From assembly GCF_964229645.1 (NCBI RefSeq), contig NZ_CAXREX010000182.1:1-64000 (forward strand): 64,000 bases of DNA, read 5' to 3'. This stretch comes from Nioella sp964229645. GTDB lineage: Bacteria > Pseudomonadota > Alphaproteobacteria > Rhodobacterales > Rhodobacteraceae. Under the pieces are notes generated by a model. That model was not told the DNA's origin and did no database searches. It saw nothing but the letters and a program-made list of their open reading frames with translations. The first letter of the stretch is position 1, and the number at the start of each line of letters is the position of its first letter. The translations under genes were made by a program, and so were the position numbers. Below are positions 52,092-60,651 of the stretch, one piece after another.

Positions 52092-53209
52092 CCGGCACTG
52101 CACCGCTTTCGGGGCTTCGCGTCCTCGATCTGACCGAGCTTCTGCCCGGACCCTATGCCACGCAGCAACTGGCCGAGATGGGGGCCGAGGTCATCAAGGT
52201 CGAACGTCCCGCGGGCGACGCCGCGCGCGCCATGTTCCCCGGCCTCTTTGCCGCCGTGAACCGCGGCAAGAAAAGCATCGCCCTGAACCTCAAGGACGAC
52301 ACAGACCGCGCGGCTTTCCTGCGGCTGGCCAAACGGGCGGACGTCGTGATCGAGGGTTATCGCCCGGGCGTGACCGCGCGGCTGGGCATCGACTATGAGA
52401 CGCTTTCGGCGCTCAATCCCGGCCTCGTCTACTGTTCGGTCAGCGGCTATGGTCAGACCGGGCCGGCGCGCGACTGGCCGGGGCATGATCTGAACTACGC
52501 GGCGATGGCGGGCGCGGTGGCGATCTCGGGCGCGCCCGACGGACCGCCTGAATACACGACTGGCGTGCCGATCGGGGATCTCTCGGCAGCCATGTATGCC
52601 ATCATCACCATTCTTGCTGCGTTGCGCGGACGCGACGCCACGGGGCGGGGCCAGTATCTGGACGTGGCGATCACCGACGCGCTGGCCAGTTGGGTCGCCC
52701 CGCGCTACGGCGTGTGGGACGCCGGACGCCAGGCCGGGCGCGAGATCACAAAGGCCGATATCCTGCGCCGCGCCGCCTATGGTATCTTCGCGACCGCCGA
52801 CGGAAAATATATGACCATCGGTGCGATCGAGACGCATTTCTTCCGCCGCCTGATCCGCGCCACCGGGATGACGGGCTTCGACGATCCGGCGCTTGACGAC
52901 TTCGCCGCACGCACCGACCGCACGGATGATATCAGCGCCGCCCTGACCCCGTTGATCGCCGCGCGTCCTTATGCGCATTGGGCGGAGATCTTTGAGGCCG
53001 AGGATGTTCCCTTCGCCCCGGTCAACGGGCTGGAGGATCTGGCACGAGACCCGCAGCTCAAGGCGCGCGGGATGGTGCGCTCAGCCGGCGCGGCGCAGGT
53101 GATGGCCTTCCCGGTGCCGATGGCTGGGATGAGTGATCCGGCGGGCCACGTCCCGGCAGTGGGCGAGCATCAGGCCGAAATTCTGGACCAAGCCGAAAGG
53201 CTGGAGTGA
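52088..53209 (+). CDS. Class III CoA-transferase (CaiB/BaiF family)
   Basis: 373 residues from the ATG at 52088, overlapping the previous stop as ATGA. GLRVLDLTELLPGPYA, GAEVIKVERPAGD (32-44) and the catalytic aspartate Asp164 in PIGDLSAA. In this operon it could charge the substrate of the citryl-CoA-lyase-like enzyme with CoA taken from a product thioester, making the cycle independent of ATP (inference). The following ACAD starts 6 nt later with GAGGA. Confidence 0.92.
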   Translation: MTGTAPLSGLRVLDLTELLPGPYATQQLAEMGAEVIKVERPAGDAARAMFPGLFAAVNRGKKSIALNLKDDTDRAAFLRLAKRADVVIEGYRPGVTARLGIDYETLSALNPGLVYCSVSGYGQTGPARDWPGHDLNYAAMAGAVAISGAPDGPPEYTTGVPIGDLSAAMYAIITILAALRGRDATGRGQYLDVAITDALASWVAPRYGVWDAGRQAGREITKADILRRAAYGIFATADGKYMTIGAIETHFFRRLIRATGMTGFDDPALDDFAARTDRTDDISAALTPLIAARPYAHWAEIFEAEDVPFAPVNGLEDLARDPQLKARGMVRSAGAAQVMAFPVPMAGMSDPAGHVPAVGEHQAEILDQAERLE

Positions 53210-53215
53210 GGACCG

Positions 53216-54370
53216 ATGCAGTTTGAGCTGGACGACTGGCAGGAAACGGCGCGGCGCAGCTTCCGCAAATACCTTGACGCCGAGGTGGCGCCGTTGGTCG
53301 AGGCGCACGAGGATGCCCACCGTCCGCCGCCGCCCGAAGTGTTGCAAAAGATGGGCGAGTTCGGCCTTCTGGGCGGCCTTTTGCCCGAGGCGCAGGGCGG
53401 GGCGGGTCTGGACTACCTCACCTATTGCACGCTCCTGTGCGAGCTGTCGCAGGTCTGGCCGTCCCTGCGCAGCATCGTCAGCACCTCCAACCTGGTCCTG
53501 ATGATCATTGCGCAGCGCGGAACGCCAGAGCAGCAGCAAAGATGGCTGGGCGATCTGGTGTCGGGCCGCAAGACCGCCTTCTTCGCGCTGACCGAACCCA
53601 ATGTCGGCTCGGACGCCAGCAATGTCGAGACACGGGCCCGGCGCGACGGCGATGGCTGGCGGCTGAACGGTCGCAAGCTGTATATTTCGAATGGGACGGG
53701 GGCCGATCTGGGCGTTGTCTTCGCGCGTTCGGGTGAGGGCGAAAGAGCAGGGGTCTCGGCCTTCGTGGTCGAGACCGGCGCGTCGGGGTTCTCGGCGCGC
53801 GAGGTGCGCAGCATGGGCATGAACGCCTGCCCGCTGGGCGAGCTTCTGTTCGAAGACGTGAGGCTGCCACCCGATCACCTGATCGGCACCGAGGGCGAGG
53901 CCTTTGCCATCGCCAAGCACTATCTGAACGTGGGCCGCTGCTTTGTGTCCTTCACCTGCCTCGGCCTGTCGATTGCCGCCTACGAGGCGGCGCTGCGCTA
54001 TGCCGGTGAACGGGAACAGTTCGGGCGCAAGATCGGCGGTTTCCAACTGGTTCAGCAGATGATCGCCGACATGATGACCGGCGTGGAAACCTCGCGTATG
54101 CTGGCTTGCCGGGCGGCCGACGCGCTGGACCGCGGCGCGCCGGATCGCGGCCGCGCCTGCTCGATGGCCAAGCGCCACAATTCCGACACGGCGCTCAGGG
54201 TCTGCGAGACCGCTTTGCAGGTGCATGGCGGGGCGGGCTATACCCGGGACTTCCCGGTGGAGCGCTACTATCGCGACGTGCGCCACCTGACGATTGCCGA
54301 AGGCACAAACCAGCTTCAGGCGCTGCTTCTGGCGCAGGGGGCCCTGGGCATCTCGGCGCTGCGGGGCTGA
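53216..54370 (+). CDS. Acyl-CoA dehydrogenase
   Basis: 384 residues. LLPEAQGGAGLD, TEPNVGSDASN and REQFGRKIGG are the ACAD landmarks, with the EGT-type catalytic glutamate at E362 (IAEGTNQL). It is the last of the eleven genes. The sequence after it (54371-54444) contains only a loose GCCTGCC/GGCAGGC hairpin before the convergent ABC operon. Confidence 0.93.
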   Translation: MQFELDDWQETARRSFRKYLDAEVAPLVEAHEDAHRPPPPEVLQKMGEFGLLGGLLPEAQGGAGLDYLTYCTLLCELSQVWPSLRSIVSTSNLVLMIIAQRGTPEQQQRWLGDLVSGRKTAFFALTEPNVGSDASNVETRARRDGDGWRLNGRKLYISNGTGADLGVVFARSGEGERAGVSAFVVETGASGFSAREVRSMGMNACPLGELLFEDVRLPPDHLIGTEGEAFAIAKHYLNVGRCFVSFTCLGLSIAAYEAALRYAGEREQFGRKIGGFQLVQQMIADMMTGVETSRMLACRAADALDRGAPDRGRACSMAKRHNSDTALRVCETALQVHGGAGYTRDFPVERYYRDVRHLTIAEGTNQLQALLLAQGALGISALRG

Positions 54371-54444
54371 CCGGTCCGCAGTTTGCGCACGGCCTGCCGC
54401 CGATGCCGGTCTGAATGGCAGGCGGAATGCGGGCACCGGGCGGG

Positions 54445-55152
54445 TCAGATTCCCAAATACGAACGGCGCACATGATCGTCGTGGCGCAAGACGTCGGAGG
54501 CTCCGGTGAGAGCGATTGTCCCGTTTTCCAGAACATAGGCGCGGCTGGCGAAATCCAGCGCCATGTAGACATCCTGTTCCACGAGAAGAATGGTCAGGCC
54601 GGTGCGGCGAAGACCGTCGAGGGCCTCGTACATCTGCTCGACCACCAGAGGCGCGAGGCCGAGCGACGGCTCGTCGAGCATGATCATGCTGGGCCGGGAC
54701 ATAAGCGCGCGCCCGATCGCCAGCATCTGCTGCTGACCGCCCGAGAGCCCTCCGGCAAGTTCGCGGGCCTTCTGGCTCAGCATCGGAAAGAGTTCGTAGA
54801 CCTCGGAAAGGGCGCTCTTCCGGTCTTTCGTGTCGGATGCGGCGCTTGCGCCCACGATCAGGTTCTGTTCGACCGTGAGCGACCCGAAGACGTGCCGCGC
54901 CTCGGGTACATGAACGAGGCCAAGGCGCGGAATCTCGCTGGCGGCAAGGCCGCCGATCTCCTTGCCATCGTAGCGGATTGTCCCGGAACGGGCGGCCACG
55001 AGGCCCGAAATCGTGCGCAGAAGGGTGGATTTGCCCGCGCCGTTCGGCCCGATCACAGCCACGACCTCGCCCTCGGCGATCTCGATGCTGACACCGTGGA
55101 GCACGTCGAGCAGACCGTAACCGGAGACGAGAGACTCGATCGACAGCTTCAT
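54445..55152 (-). CDS. livF: Branched-chain-amino-acid-type ABC transporter ATP-binding protein (LivF type)
   Basis: 235 residues. Walker A GPNGAGKS at 35-42, the signature LSGGQQ and the Walker B MLDEPSLGLAP. LivF is one of the two ATPases that power uptake of hydrophobic amino acids, aromatic acids or other carboxylates. It overlaps the upstream ACAD by 4 nt, so the ACAD is a true member of the transporter operon. It is the last gene. Confidence 0.94.
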   Translation of the reverse strand: MKLSIESLVSGYGLLDVLHGVSIEIAEGEVVAVIGPNGAGKSTLLRTISGLVAARSGTIRYDGKEIGGLAASEIPRLGLVHVPEARHVFGSLTVEQNLIVGASAASDTKDRKSALSEVYELFPMLSQKARELAGGLSGGQQQMLAIGRALMSRPSMIMLDEPSLGLAPLVVEQMYEALDGLRRTGLTILLVEQDVYMALDFASRAYVLENGTIALTGASDVLRHDDHVRRSYLGI

Positions 55153-56324
55153 CTTGGGCCCCGAGTAGATGTGCGGGGCCGGCCCAGGATCGTGTTGGAG
55201 ATGATGTTGCGCTGAATCTGGTTGGTGCCCTCGATGATCTGCAGAACCTTGGCGTCGCGGAAGTAGCGGTTGATCGGAACCTCGCTCGAGATGCCCGCCG
55301 CCCCGAAAAGCTGGACGGCGTCCTGGGCCACCTGCATCGCGGTGTCGGTGGCGAACCGCTTGGCCATCGCGGCCGCCGCAGCCAGTTCGGTTCCTGTCTT
55401 GCCGGCGTCCACCAGGGCGGCGGCGCGATAGACCAGCAGCCGCGATGCCTCCACTCCGGTTGCCATGTCGGCGATCATCCAGCGCACGCCCTGGAAGTCG
55501 GATACCGCCTGCCCGAAGGCCTGCCGTTCGAGGATGAAATCGCGCGCGAGTTCCATCGCTCCCTGGGCCAGACCGACGCCGCGTGCCCCGATGATCGGAC
55601 GCGACTGGTTGAACGCTTCCATCACGATCTTGAAGCCCTTGCCCTCGGGGCCGATCCGGTTGGCGGCGGGCACGATCATGTCCTCGAAATGCAGTGCGTT
55701 CGAAGGCACGCCCCGGGCGCCCAGCTTGTCTTCCTTGCGGCCAAGCTCGAAGCCCTTCGTGCCCTTTTCGACGATGAAGAAGTTGATCTCTCCGGTGCTG
55801 TCGCTGGCGCCGGTCTTGGCCGCGACAAGAACGAAGTCGGCGACCGCCGAGTTGGTGCTCCAGATTTTCTGGCCATTGATGCGATAAGCGTCGCCCTCGC
55901 GCACAGCGCGGGTGCGGATCCCGGCAACATCCGATCCGCTTTGCGGCTCGGTGACCGCCAGCGCACTCCGCAGGCTGCCATCGGCCAAGCCGGGCAGGAA
56001 GCGCGCCTTCTGCGCCTCGTCACCGCCGAACAGGATCGCACCGAACGGGACCCACTGCACGATCAGCAGATAGGCGGTATTATAGCAGACGCGCGCCAGT
56101 TCCTCGACCGCGACGCAGGCGGCAAGCTGGCTTCCCATGCCGCCGTGCTCGGCCGGAAACGGCAAGGTGAACATCCCCAGTTCGCGCAGCAGATCGAACA
56201 TGTCCTGCGGGTACTCCCCGCTGCGGTCGATTTCGTGGGCGCGGGGCGCCACGCGCTCGTTGGCGACGCGCCGCACCATCTGCTGCACTTCCCTGACGTC
56301 CTCGGGCAGATCAAACATCATCAT
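55149..56324 (-). CDS. Acyl-CoA dehydrogenase inside the Liv operon
   Basis: 391 residues beginning MMM; the first ATG follows directly on the stop of the LivM-LivG gene, with GGAGAAACC upstream. TLPFPAEHGGMGS, TEPQSGSDV and RQAFGQAVS are ACAD landmarks, and the catalytic glutamate is E365 in IIEGTNQIQ. It separates LivM-LivG from LivF and has 4-nt overlap with LivF. This suggests that the transported acid is turned into an acyl-CoA that this enzyme oxidises. Confidence 0.94.
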   Translation of the reverse strand: MMMFDLPEDVREVQQMVRRVANERVAPRAHEIDRSGEYPQDMFDLLRELGMFTLPFPAEHGGMGSQLAACVAVEELARVCYNTAYLLIVQWVPFGAILFGGDEAQKARFLPGLADGSLRSALAVTEPQSGSDVAGIRTRAVREGDAYRINGQKIWSTNSAVADFVLVAAKTGASDSTGEINFFIVEKGTKGFELGRKEDKLGARGVPSNALHFEDMIVPAANRIGPEGKGFKIVMEAFNQSRPIIGARGVGLAQGAMELARDFILERQAFGQAVSDFQGVRWMIADMATGVEASRLLVYRAAALVDAGKTGTELAAAAAMAKRFATDTAMQVAQDAVQLFGAAGISSEVPINRYFRDAKVLQIIEGTNQIQRNIISNTILGRPRTSTRGPR

Positions 56325-58193
56325 TCAGGTTTCTCCGTTGTCGGCGTTGTCGGATGCTGCGGCGGCAGAGGCTTGCTGCGCGCGCTTGCCGAGATAGGCT
56401 TCGATCACGTGGGGATCCCGACTGACCTCGCTTGGCAGCCCCTCGGCTATCACCGCGCCCGCATCGAGCACCACAATCCGGTCGCAAAGCTCCATCACCG
56501 CATGCATCACGTGCTCGATGATCACCACGGTGATCCCTTCCGCGCGCAGGCCGCGGATGAGCGCGATCACGCTTGTCACCTCGGTCGGTGTCAGCCCCGC
56601 CATGACTTCGTCGAGCAGCAACAGAGAAGGTCCCGTTGCAAGGGCGCGCGCGATTTCCAGCCGACGCCGCTCGGACAGCGTGAGTTCTGCACAGGGCACA
56701 TCTCGGCGTGTCTCGAGCCCGACACGGGAAAGCACCCGACCGGCGATGCTGCGGGCTTCGTCGAAGGAGCGGTCGGGAAGCGCGGCAGTGAACACCGCCT
56801 CGGCCACCGTGAAGGACGCGAAAGTCTGCGTGATCTGGAAGGTGCGCGCGATGCCCAGTTGGGTGCATTCGTGCGGGGCCAGCCCGTCGACGCGCTGTCC
56901 GAGCAGGGTTATCCGGCCGCGGCTTGGCGGAAAGGCACCGCCGAGCAGGTTGAAGAAGGTCGTCTTGCCGGCGCCGTTGGGGCCGATCAGGCCGAGGATT
57001 TCGCCCTGACGAACTTCGAGATCGACCGACTGCAGTGCCGTCACGCCGCCAAAGTCACGGCCCACGCCATCTGCGGTGAGAATTTTCCCGCCATCCTCAA
57101 GATCGGCGGCGTGGCGCCGGGGCAACGGCCCGGCAGCGACGGACTGCGGCACGGAAAGGGTGAAGCCGGAAAACCATCGCCCGCCCAGTGCCCTGCGCAA
57201 CTGCCCGATCAGCCCCCCCGGCAGAAGCAGGATCACCGCGACAAGGGCGGCGCCGTAGACCAGCTGGTGCGCGCCTGCCCCAAGCGACATCAACTGCACG
57301 CGCATGATCTCGCCCAGGGGGAAGAGCACAAGGGTGCCCACGACCGGACCCAGAAGTGTTCCGGTGCCACCGACAACCGAGAACAGCAGGATCAGAATGA
57401 TCACATGCACGCCCAGCACCGAATGCGGGTCTATGAAGCCCACGAACTGCGCGTAGAAGCCGCCCGCCACCGAGGTCGCCGCGGCGCTGATGGCGAAGGC
57501 GAGCTGTTTGGACCGGAAAAGATTGATGCCCGACGCCGCGGCTGCGGCCTCGTTGTCCCGGGTGGCGCGCCAGATGAAGCCGTGGCGCGAATTCAGAAGC
57601 GCCTGCAGGACGAGCAGGAGCACCGTGTTGAATACCGCGATGACGAGCAGATAGGGCCAGAGGTCCTGAAAGCGCAGGGCCGCAAGACCGGTCTCGTCAA
57701 GCGGCATGAACATGCCGTTGGTGCCACCGAGTGCTCTGACCCCCGACACCCCGTAGAAAAGCGCATAGGCCAGGGCAAGCGTCAGGAGCGCAAAGACGAG
57801 GTGGCTGAGACCTTTCCGGAACGGAATGTAACCCGCCGCCAGGGCGAGAACGACCGACAGGGCCATGCCGAAGATCATCCCCAGCCAGGGACTGACCCCA
57901 TAGGTGGTGGCAAGGTAGATGGTGCAGTAGGCACCGACACCGAAGAAGGCCCCGTGGCCAAAGGAGACCTGGCCGACATAGCCGCCGATCAGGTTCCAGG
58001 CCGTGCAGAGGTAGCACCACACGAGCATCATCACCGCGACGCTGACCCAGTAGGCGTTCAGAACGGTGAGGGCGATCACCACCGCCACCCAGATGACCAG
58101 GATGGCGACTGCACCCTCGCTGCGCAGCACGCCTGCTATGGCACCCGCCGGGGATCGACCGAGGCGGACCGCGGTATCCGGTTTGCCGCTCAT
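56325..58193 (-). CDS. LivM-LivG fusion: ABC permease joined to ATPase
   Basis: 622 residues. Residues about 25-340 are a LivM permease with eight to ten membrane segments (NLIGGYVGQVSFGHGAFFG, RDNEAAAAASGIN, DPHSVLGVHVIIL). A linker of about 30 residues leads to a LivG ATPase (about 370-610) with Walker A GPNGAGKT at 404-411 and LLLLDEVMAGL. The signature is LSERRR (about 506-511) instead of the common LSGGQ. Fusion of the two is known in this transporter family. Overlaps LivH by 4 nt. Confidence 0.93.
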   Translation of the reverse strand: MSGKPDTAVRLGRSPAGAIAGVLRSEGAVAILVIWVAVVIALTVLNAYWVSVAVMMLVWCYLCTAWNLIGGYVGQVSFGHGAFFGVGAYCTIYLATTYGVSPWLGMIFGMALSVVLALAAGYIPFRKGLSHLVFALLTLALAYALFYGVSGVRALGGTNGMFMPLDETGLAALRFQDLWPYLLVIAVFNTVLLLVLQALLNSRHGFIWRATRDNEAAAAASGINLFRSKQLAFAISAAATSVAGGFYAQFVGFIDPHSVLGVHVIILILLFSVVGGTGTLLGPVVGTLVLFPLGEIMRVQLMSLGAGAHQLVYGAALVAVILLLPGGLIGQLRRALGGRWFSGFTLSVPQSVAAGPLPRRHAADLEDGGKILTADGVGRDFGGVTALQSVDLEVRQGEILGLIGPNGAGKTTFFNLLGGAFPPSRGRITLLGQRVDGLAPHECTQLGIARTFQITQTFASFTVAEAVFTAALPDRSFDEARSIAGRVLSRVGLETRRDVPCAELTLSERRRLEIARALATGPSLLLLDEVMAGLTPTEVTSVIALIRGLRAEGITVVIIEHVMHAVMELCDRIVVLDAGAVIAEGLPSEVSRDPHVIEAYLGKRAQQASAAAASDNADNGET

Positions 58194-59065
58194 ACCGTCG
58201 CCCCCCGCCCCAGAAGGCCGTGCGGCCTCAGAAGCAGCACGGCGCCGAACAAGATGTAAAGCCCCGCCGGCGCCGATGCGCTGTTGAAGATGGCGCCGGC
58301 CAGCGCCTCGGCCACGCCGAGAACCAGCGCCGCCACCATCGCACCGCGCAGATCACCCAGCCCGCCCAGCACCACGATCATCAGAGACAGAACGCTGAAC
58401 TGAAGGCCCACCACCGGGGTGACATGATAGAACCCCATCAGGCAGCCGGCGGCGACCGCCAGCGACCCCGTCGCGCCGACGAAGACCCACATCTGCACAC
58501 GCTGCACCGTCACGCCGCACAGTTGGGCCATCACCGGGTCTTCCGCCGTGGCACGGATGCGGTACCCCCAGACGGTCGCCGAGAGAAACCAGGCCAGCAG
58601 CCCCGACGCCACCAGGGCGATGACGAAGCCTATCAGCAACGGCACGCTTACCACGATGGCGCCAAGACGGATTGTCGACGCTCCGAGTTCGGTCCTCACG
58701 TTGAACAGGTCGGCCCCGAACCACAGGAACGCCGCGCTCTGGATCACGAATGACAGCCCGATGGTCAACTGCGCCTGAACGAGAGGGGCGGAGCCGACGA
58801 TCGGCCGGATGAGCAGCCCGAAGACCGCCCATCCGATCGCCATCATGGCAGGCACAATCAGGAGGCCCGCAAGAAACGGCGAGAGACCCGTGGAGGCGCA
58901 GACCATCACCACGCCGTACATGCCGACCATGAGCAGGTCGCCATGGGCGAAGTTCAGCACGCCCATGACGCCGAACACCAGCGCCAGGGCCAGGGCGATA
59001 AGCGCATAGATGCCACCCATCAGGAACCCCGACACTGCCGCCTGAACAAGAAGCTCAACACTCAT
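58190..59065 (-). CDS. livH: Branched-chain-amino-acid-type ABC permease (LivH type)
   Basis: 291 residues from the ATG at 59065, with GGGAG upstream; a GTG nine bases earlier is less well placed. Around eight membrane segments, with GGIYALIALALALVFGVMGVLNFAHGDLL, the most conserved LivH stretch, close to the N-terminus. Together with LivM-LivG and LivF it forms the inner-membrane importer. It follows the binding-protein gene by about 30 nt. Confidence 0.94.
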   Translation of the reverse strand: MSVELLVQAAVSGFLMGGIYALIALALALVFGVMGVLNFAHGDLLMVGMYGVVMVCASTGLSPFLAGLLIVPAMMAIGWAVFGLLIRPIVGSAPLVQAQLTIGLSFVIQSAAFLWFGADLFNVRTELGASTIRLGAIVVSVPLLIGFVIALVASGLLAWFLSATVWGYRIRATAEDPVMAQLCGVTVQRVQMWVFVGATGSLAVAAGCLMGFYHVTPVVGLQFSVLSLMIVVLGGLGDLRGAMVAALVLGVAEALAGAIFNSASAPAGLYILFGAVLLLRPHGLLGRGATV

Positions 59066-59092
59066 CCTGACCACTCCCGTCCAGTTTACGTA

Positions 59093-60301
59093 TCAGTTCA
59101 GAGGATTGGGGTCTTCCACAGCCACCTCTGGCGGCCAGACCGTGACCTTCTTCGTGCCGCCTTCCTTCCATTGCGCGATCAGGTTCTGCGATCCGACGTT
59201 CCGGCCGTGTTCGTCGAACTTGATCCGCGAGAAAGGCGAGATCAGCTGATCGCCGGGGATGTCGATCTCAAGGATGGCGGCGCGAAGGTTCTCGGTCGTC
59301 AGATCCTGGCCGGCTTCAAGCGTCTTCTCCAGCGCAGCCTTCAGCGTGTAGGCACCGCGGTAGCACATCGACGCATAGCTGGACGGCACGATGCCGTGCT
59401 CTTCCTCGTAGGACTTCACAAATCGCTGGGCGCGGTCCATGTCGGGATTGAAGTAGTCCACCGTGCTGAGATTGACGTCCTCAATGAAGCCCCGGTCCAC
59501 CAGTTGCGGGATGCGCACATCACCCGGGCCGCCGCCGATTCCGACAATGTAGGGTTTGAAGTCAAGCTGCTGCATTGCCTGGAGCCCGGTCACCACATCT
59601 TCGGTGTAGCCGGCCCAGATCACCACGTTGGCACCCGACGTCTGCACCCGCTTGACCGGTGGCAGAAGGTTGCGATCGCTGCGCGAATACGGCGCGCTGG
59701 CGGCGATCTCGATGCCCCGCTCCTCCAGCAGAACTTCGATCCGCTCGATGGTTCCGGCGCCGCGCGGGCTGTCTTCATAAAGCAGCGCCGGGACGACGTC
59801 GCCTTGCGTCATGAGGTGTTCCAGGAAAGACACGACCGTGGACGCCTCGGAATCGGCTGTGATCTGGTCGGAGAAATACCATTTGTAACCGCGTTCGAGG
59901 AGCTCGGCCGACACCGCCGACGAGTTCAGGTAAGGAACCCGCGCCTGCTCGGCGAACTGCGCCGCTGCCGATGTGCCTGCGCTGATCTCGCAGCCAAGGA
60001 TGATCGGCGCCCGCTCGAGGCGGGTCAACCGCTCCATCACTTGGCGCACCACACCGGGATTGCCCTGTGTGTCATACAGTTGGATCTTCAGCGGCCGACC
60101 GGCGACGCCGCCATCGGCGTTGATATGTTCAAGGGCAACTGCGATCCCCTTTTGCGCATCCTGTCCGGTCACGGCGACCGGTCCCGACATCGCGGCAATC
60201 GCCGGTATCACGATTTCTTCGGCCTGGGCCAGCGCAGGTGAAGACGTCAGCGGCGCAATGGCGACGGCCAGGCCGATAACGGCCTGTAGAAACTTGTTCA
60301 T
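59093..60301 (-). CDS. ABC transporter substrate-binding protein (LivK-like, type I periplasmic fold)
   Basis: 402 residues with a Sec signal peptide (core AVIGLAVAIAPLTSS, cleavage near SPALAQA). The mature protein begins EEIVIPAIAAMSGPVAVTGQDAQKG, the start of lobe 1 in branched-chain-amino-acid and aromatic-acid receptors, and later shows ICYRGAYTL-like lobe 2 text (MCYRGAYTLKAAL). First gene of the operon and divergent from the CoA-transferase at 60652, with an operator candidate in between. Confidence 0.92.
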   Translation of the reverse strand: MNKFLQAVIGLAVAIAPLTSSPALAQAEEIVIPAIAAMSGPVAVTGQDAQKGIAVALEHINADGGVAGRPLKIQLYDTQGNPGVVRQVMERLTRLERAPIILGCEISAGTSAAAQFAEQARVPYLNSSAVSAELLERGYKWYFSDQITADSEASTVVSFLEHLMTQGDVVPALLYEDSPRGAGTIERIEVLLEERGIEIAASAPYSRSDRNLLPPVKRVQTSGANVVIWAGYTEDVVTGLQAMQQLDFKPYIVGIGGGPGDVRIPQLVDRGFIEDVNLSTVDYFNPDMDRAQRFVKSYEEEHGIVPSSYASMCYRGAYTLKAALEKTLEAGQDLTTENLRAAILEIDIPGDQLISPFSRIKFDEHGRNVGSQNLIAQWKEGGTKKVTVWPPEVAVEDPNPLN

Positions 60302-60363
60302 TGTGGCTCCTCCCTGAAATCCCGCAAGTCCGAAAGCGGCATCTGCCGATGACAGGACTCCGG

Positions 60364-60375
60364 TACCCTAGGGTA
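60364..60375. promoter_or_regulatory. Perfect 12-bp palindrome TACCCTAGGGTA
   Basis: Lies 63 nt upstream of the LivK start, within the expected promoter zone. It differs from the CACATATGTG element and occurs only once in the regions I read, so it may bind another regulator. Confidence 0.4.
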
Positions 60376-60427
60376 AGCGGGGCGGTCAGCCTGCACCAAG
60401 ACCTCCGGGCCGGGCGGGCCTTTTGCG

Positions 60428-60437
60428 CACAGATGTG
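60428..60437. promoter_or_regulatory. Palindromic operator candidate, site 5 (one mismatch)
   Basis: CACAGATGTG in context TTTTGCGCACAGATGTGTTTTTTG, 127 nt from the LivK start and 215 nt from the CoA-transferase start. It differs from CACATATGTG only at the fifth base. Confidence 0.65.
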
Positions 60438-60651
60438 TTTTTTGATCTGCGGCGGTTGAGCGCTTTTGGCGACGCCGTTCTAATGGCCTGCGGAACCGCT
60501 TTCGCGAGCCGCTCCCGAAGCAGTGTGGGTCTTGCAGGGACGCTTCCGCAGGGTTGCCGCGCCGCGCCCTTGGGTTGCGGGCCGGCTGACCGCCGGACTG
60601 CGGCGCGCATTGCCGGCTCGAAGGGTGCGATACCGCAAAAGGAAAAGAAAA

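Larger units (their letters stand above)
60302..60651. other. 350-nt divergent promoter region
   Basis: No convincing gene. It contains the perfect palindrome TACCCTAGGGTA at 60364, the operator-like CACAGATGTG at 60428 and a long GC-rich 5' leader for the CoA-transferase (from about 60470 on). The two palindromes lie 63 and 127 nt from the LivK start. Confidence 0.7.

Noticed and set aside
54371..54444. Terminator between the convergent eleven-gene and Liv operons
   Set aside because: Only a 7-bp GCCTGCC/GGCAGGC pairing with an 18-nt loop and no U-run is visible; too weak to list.
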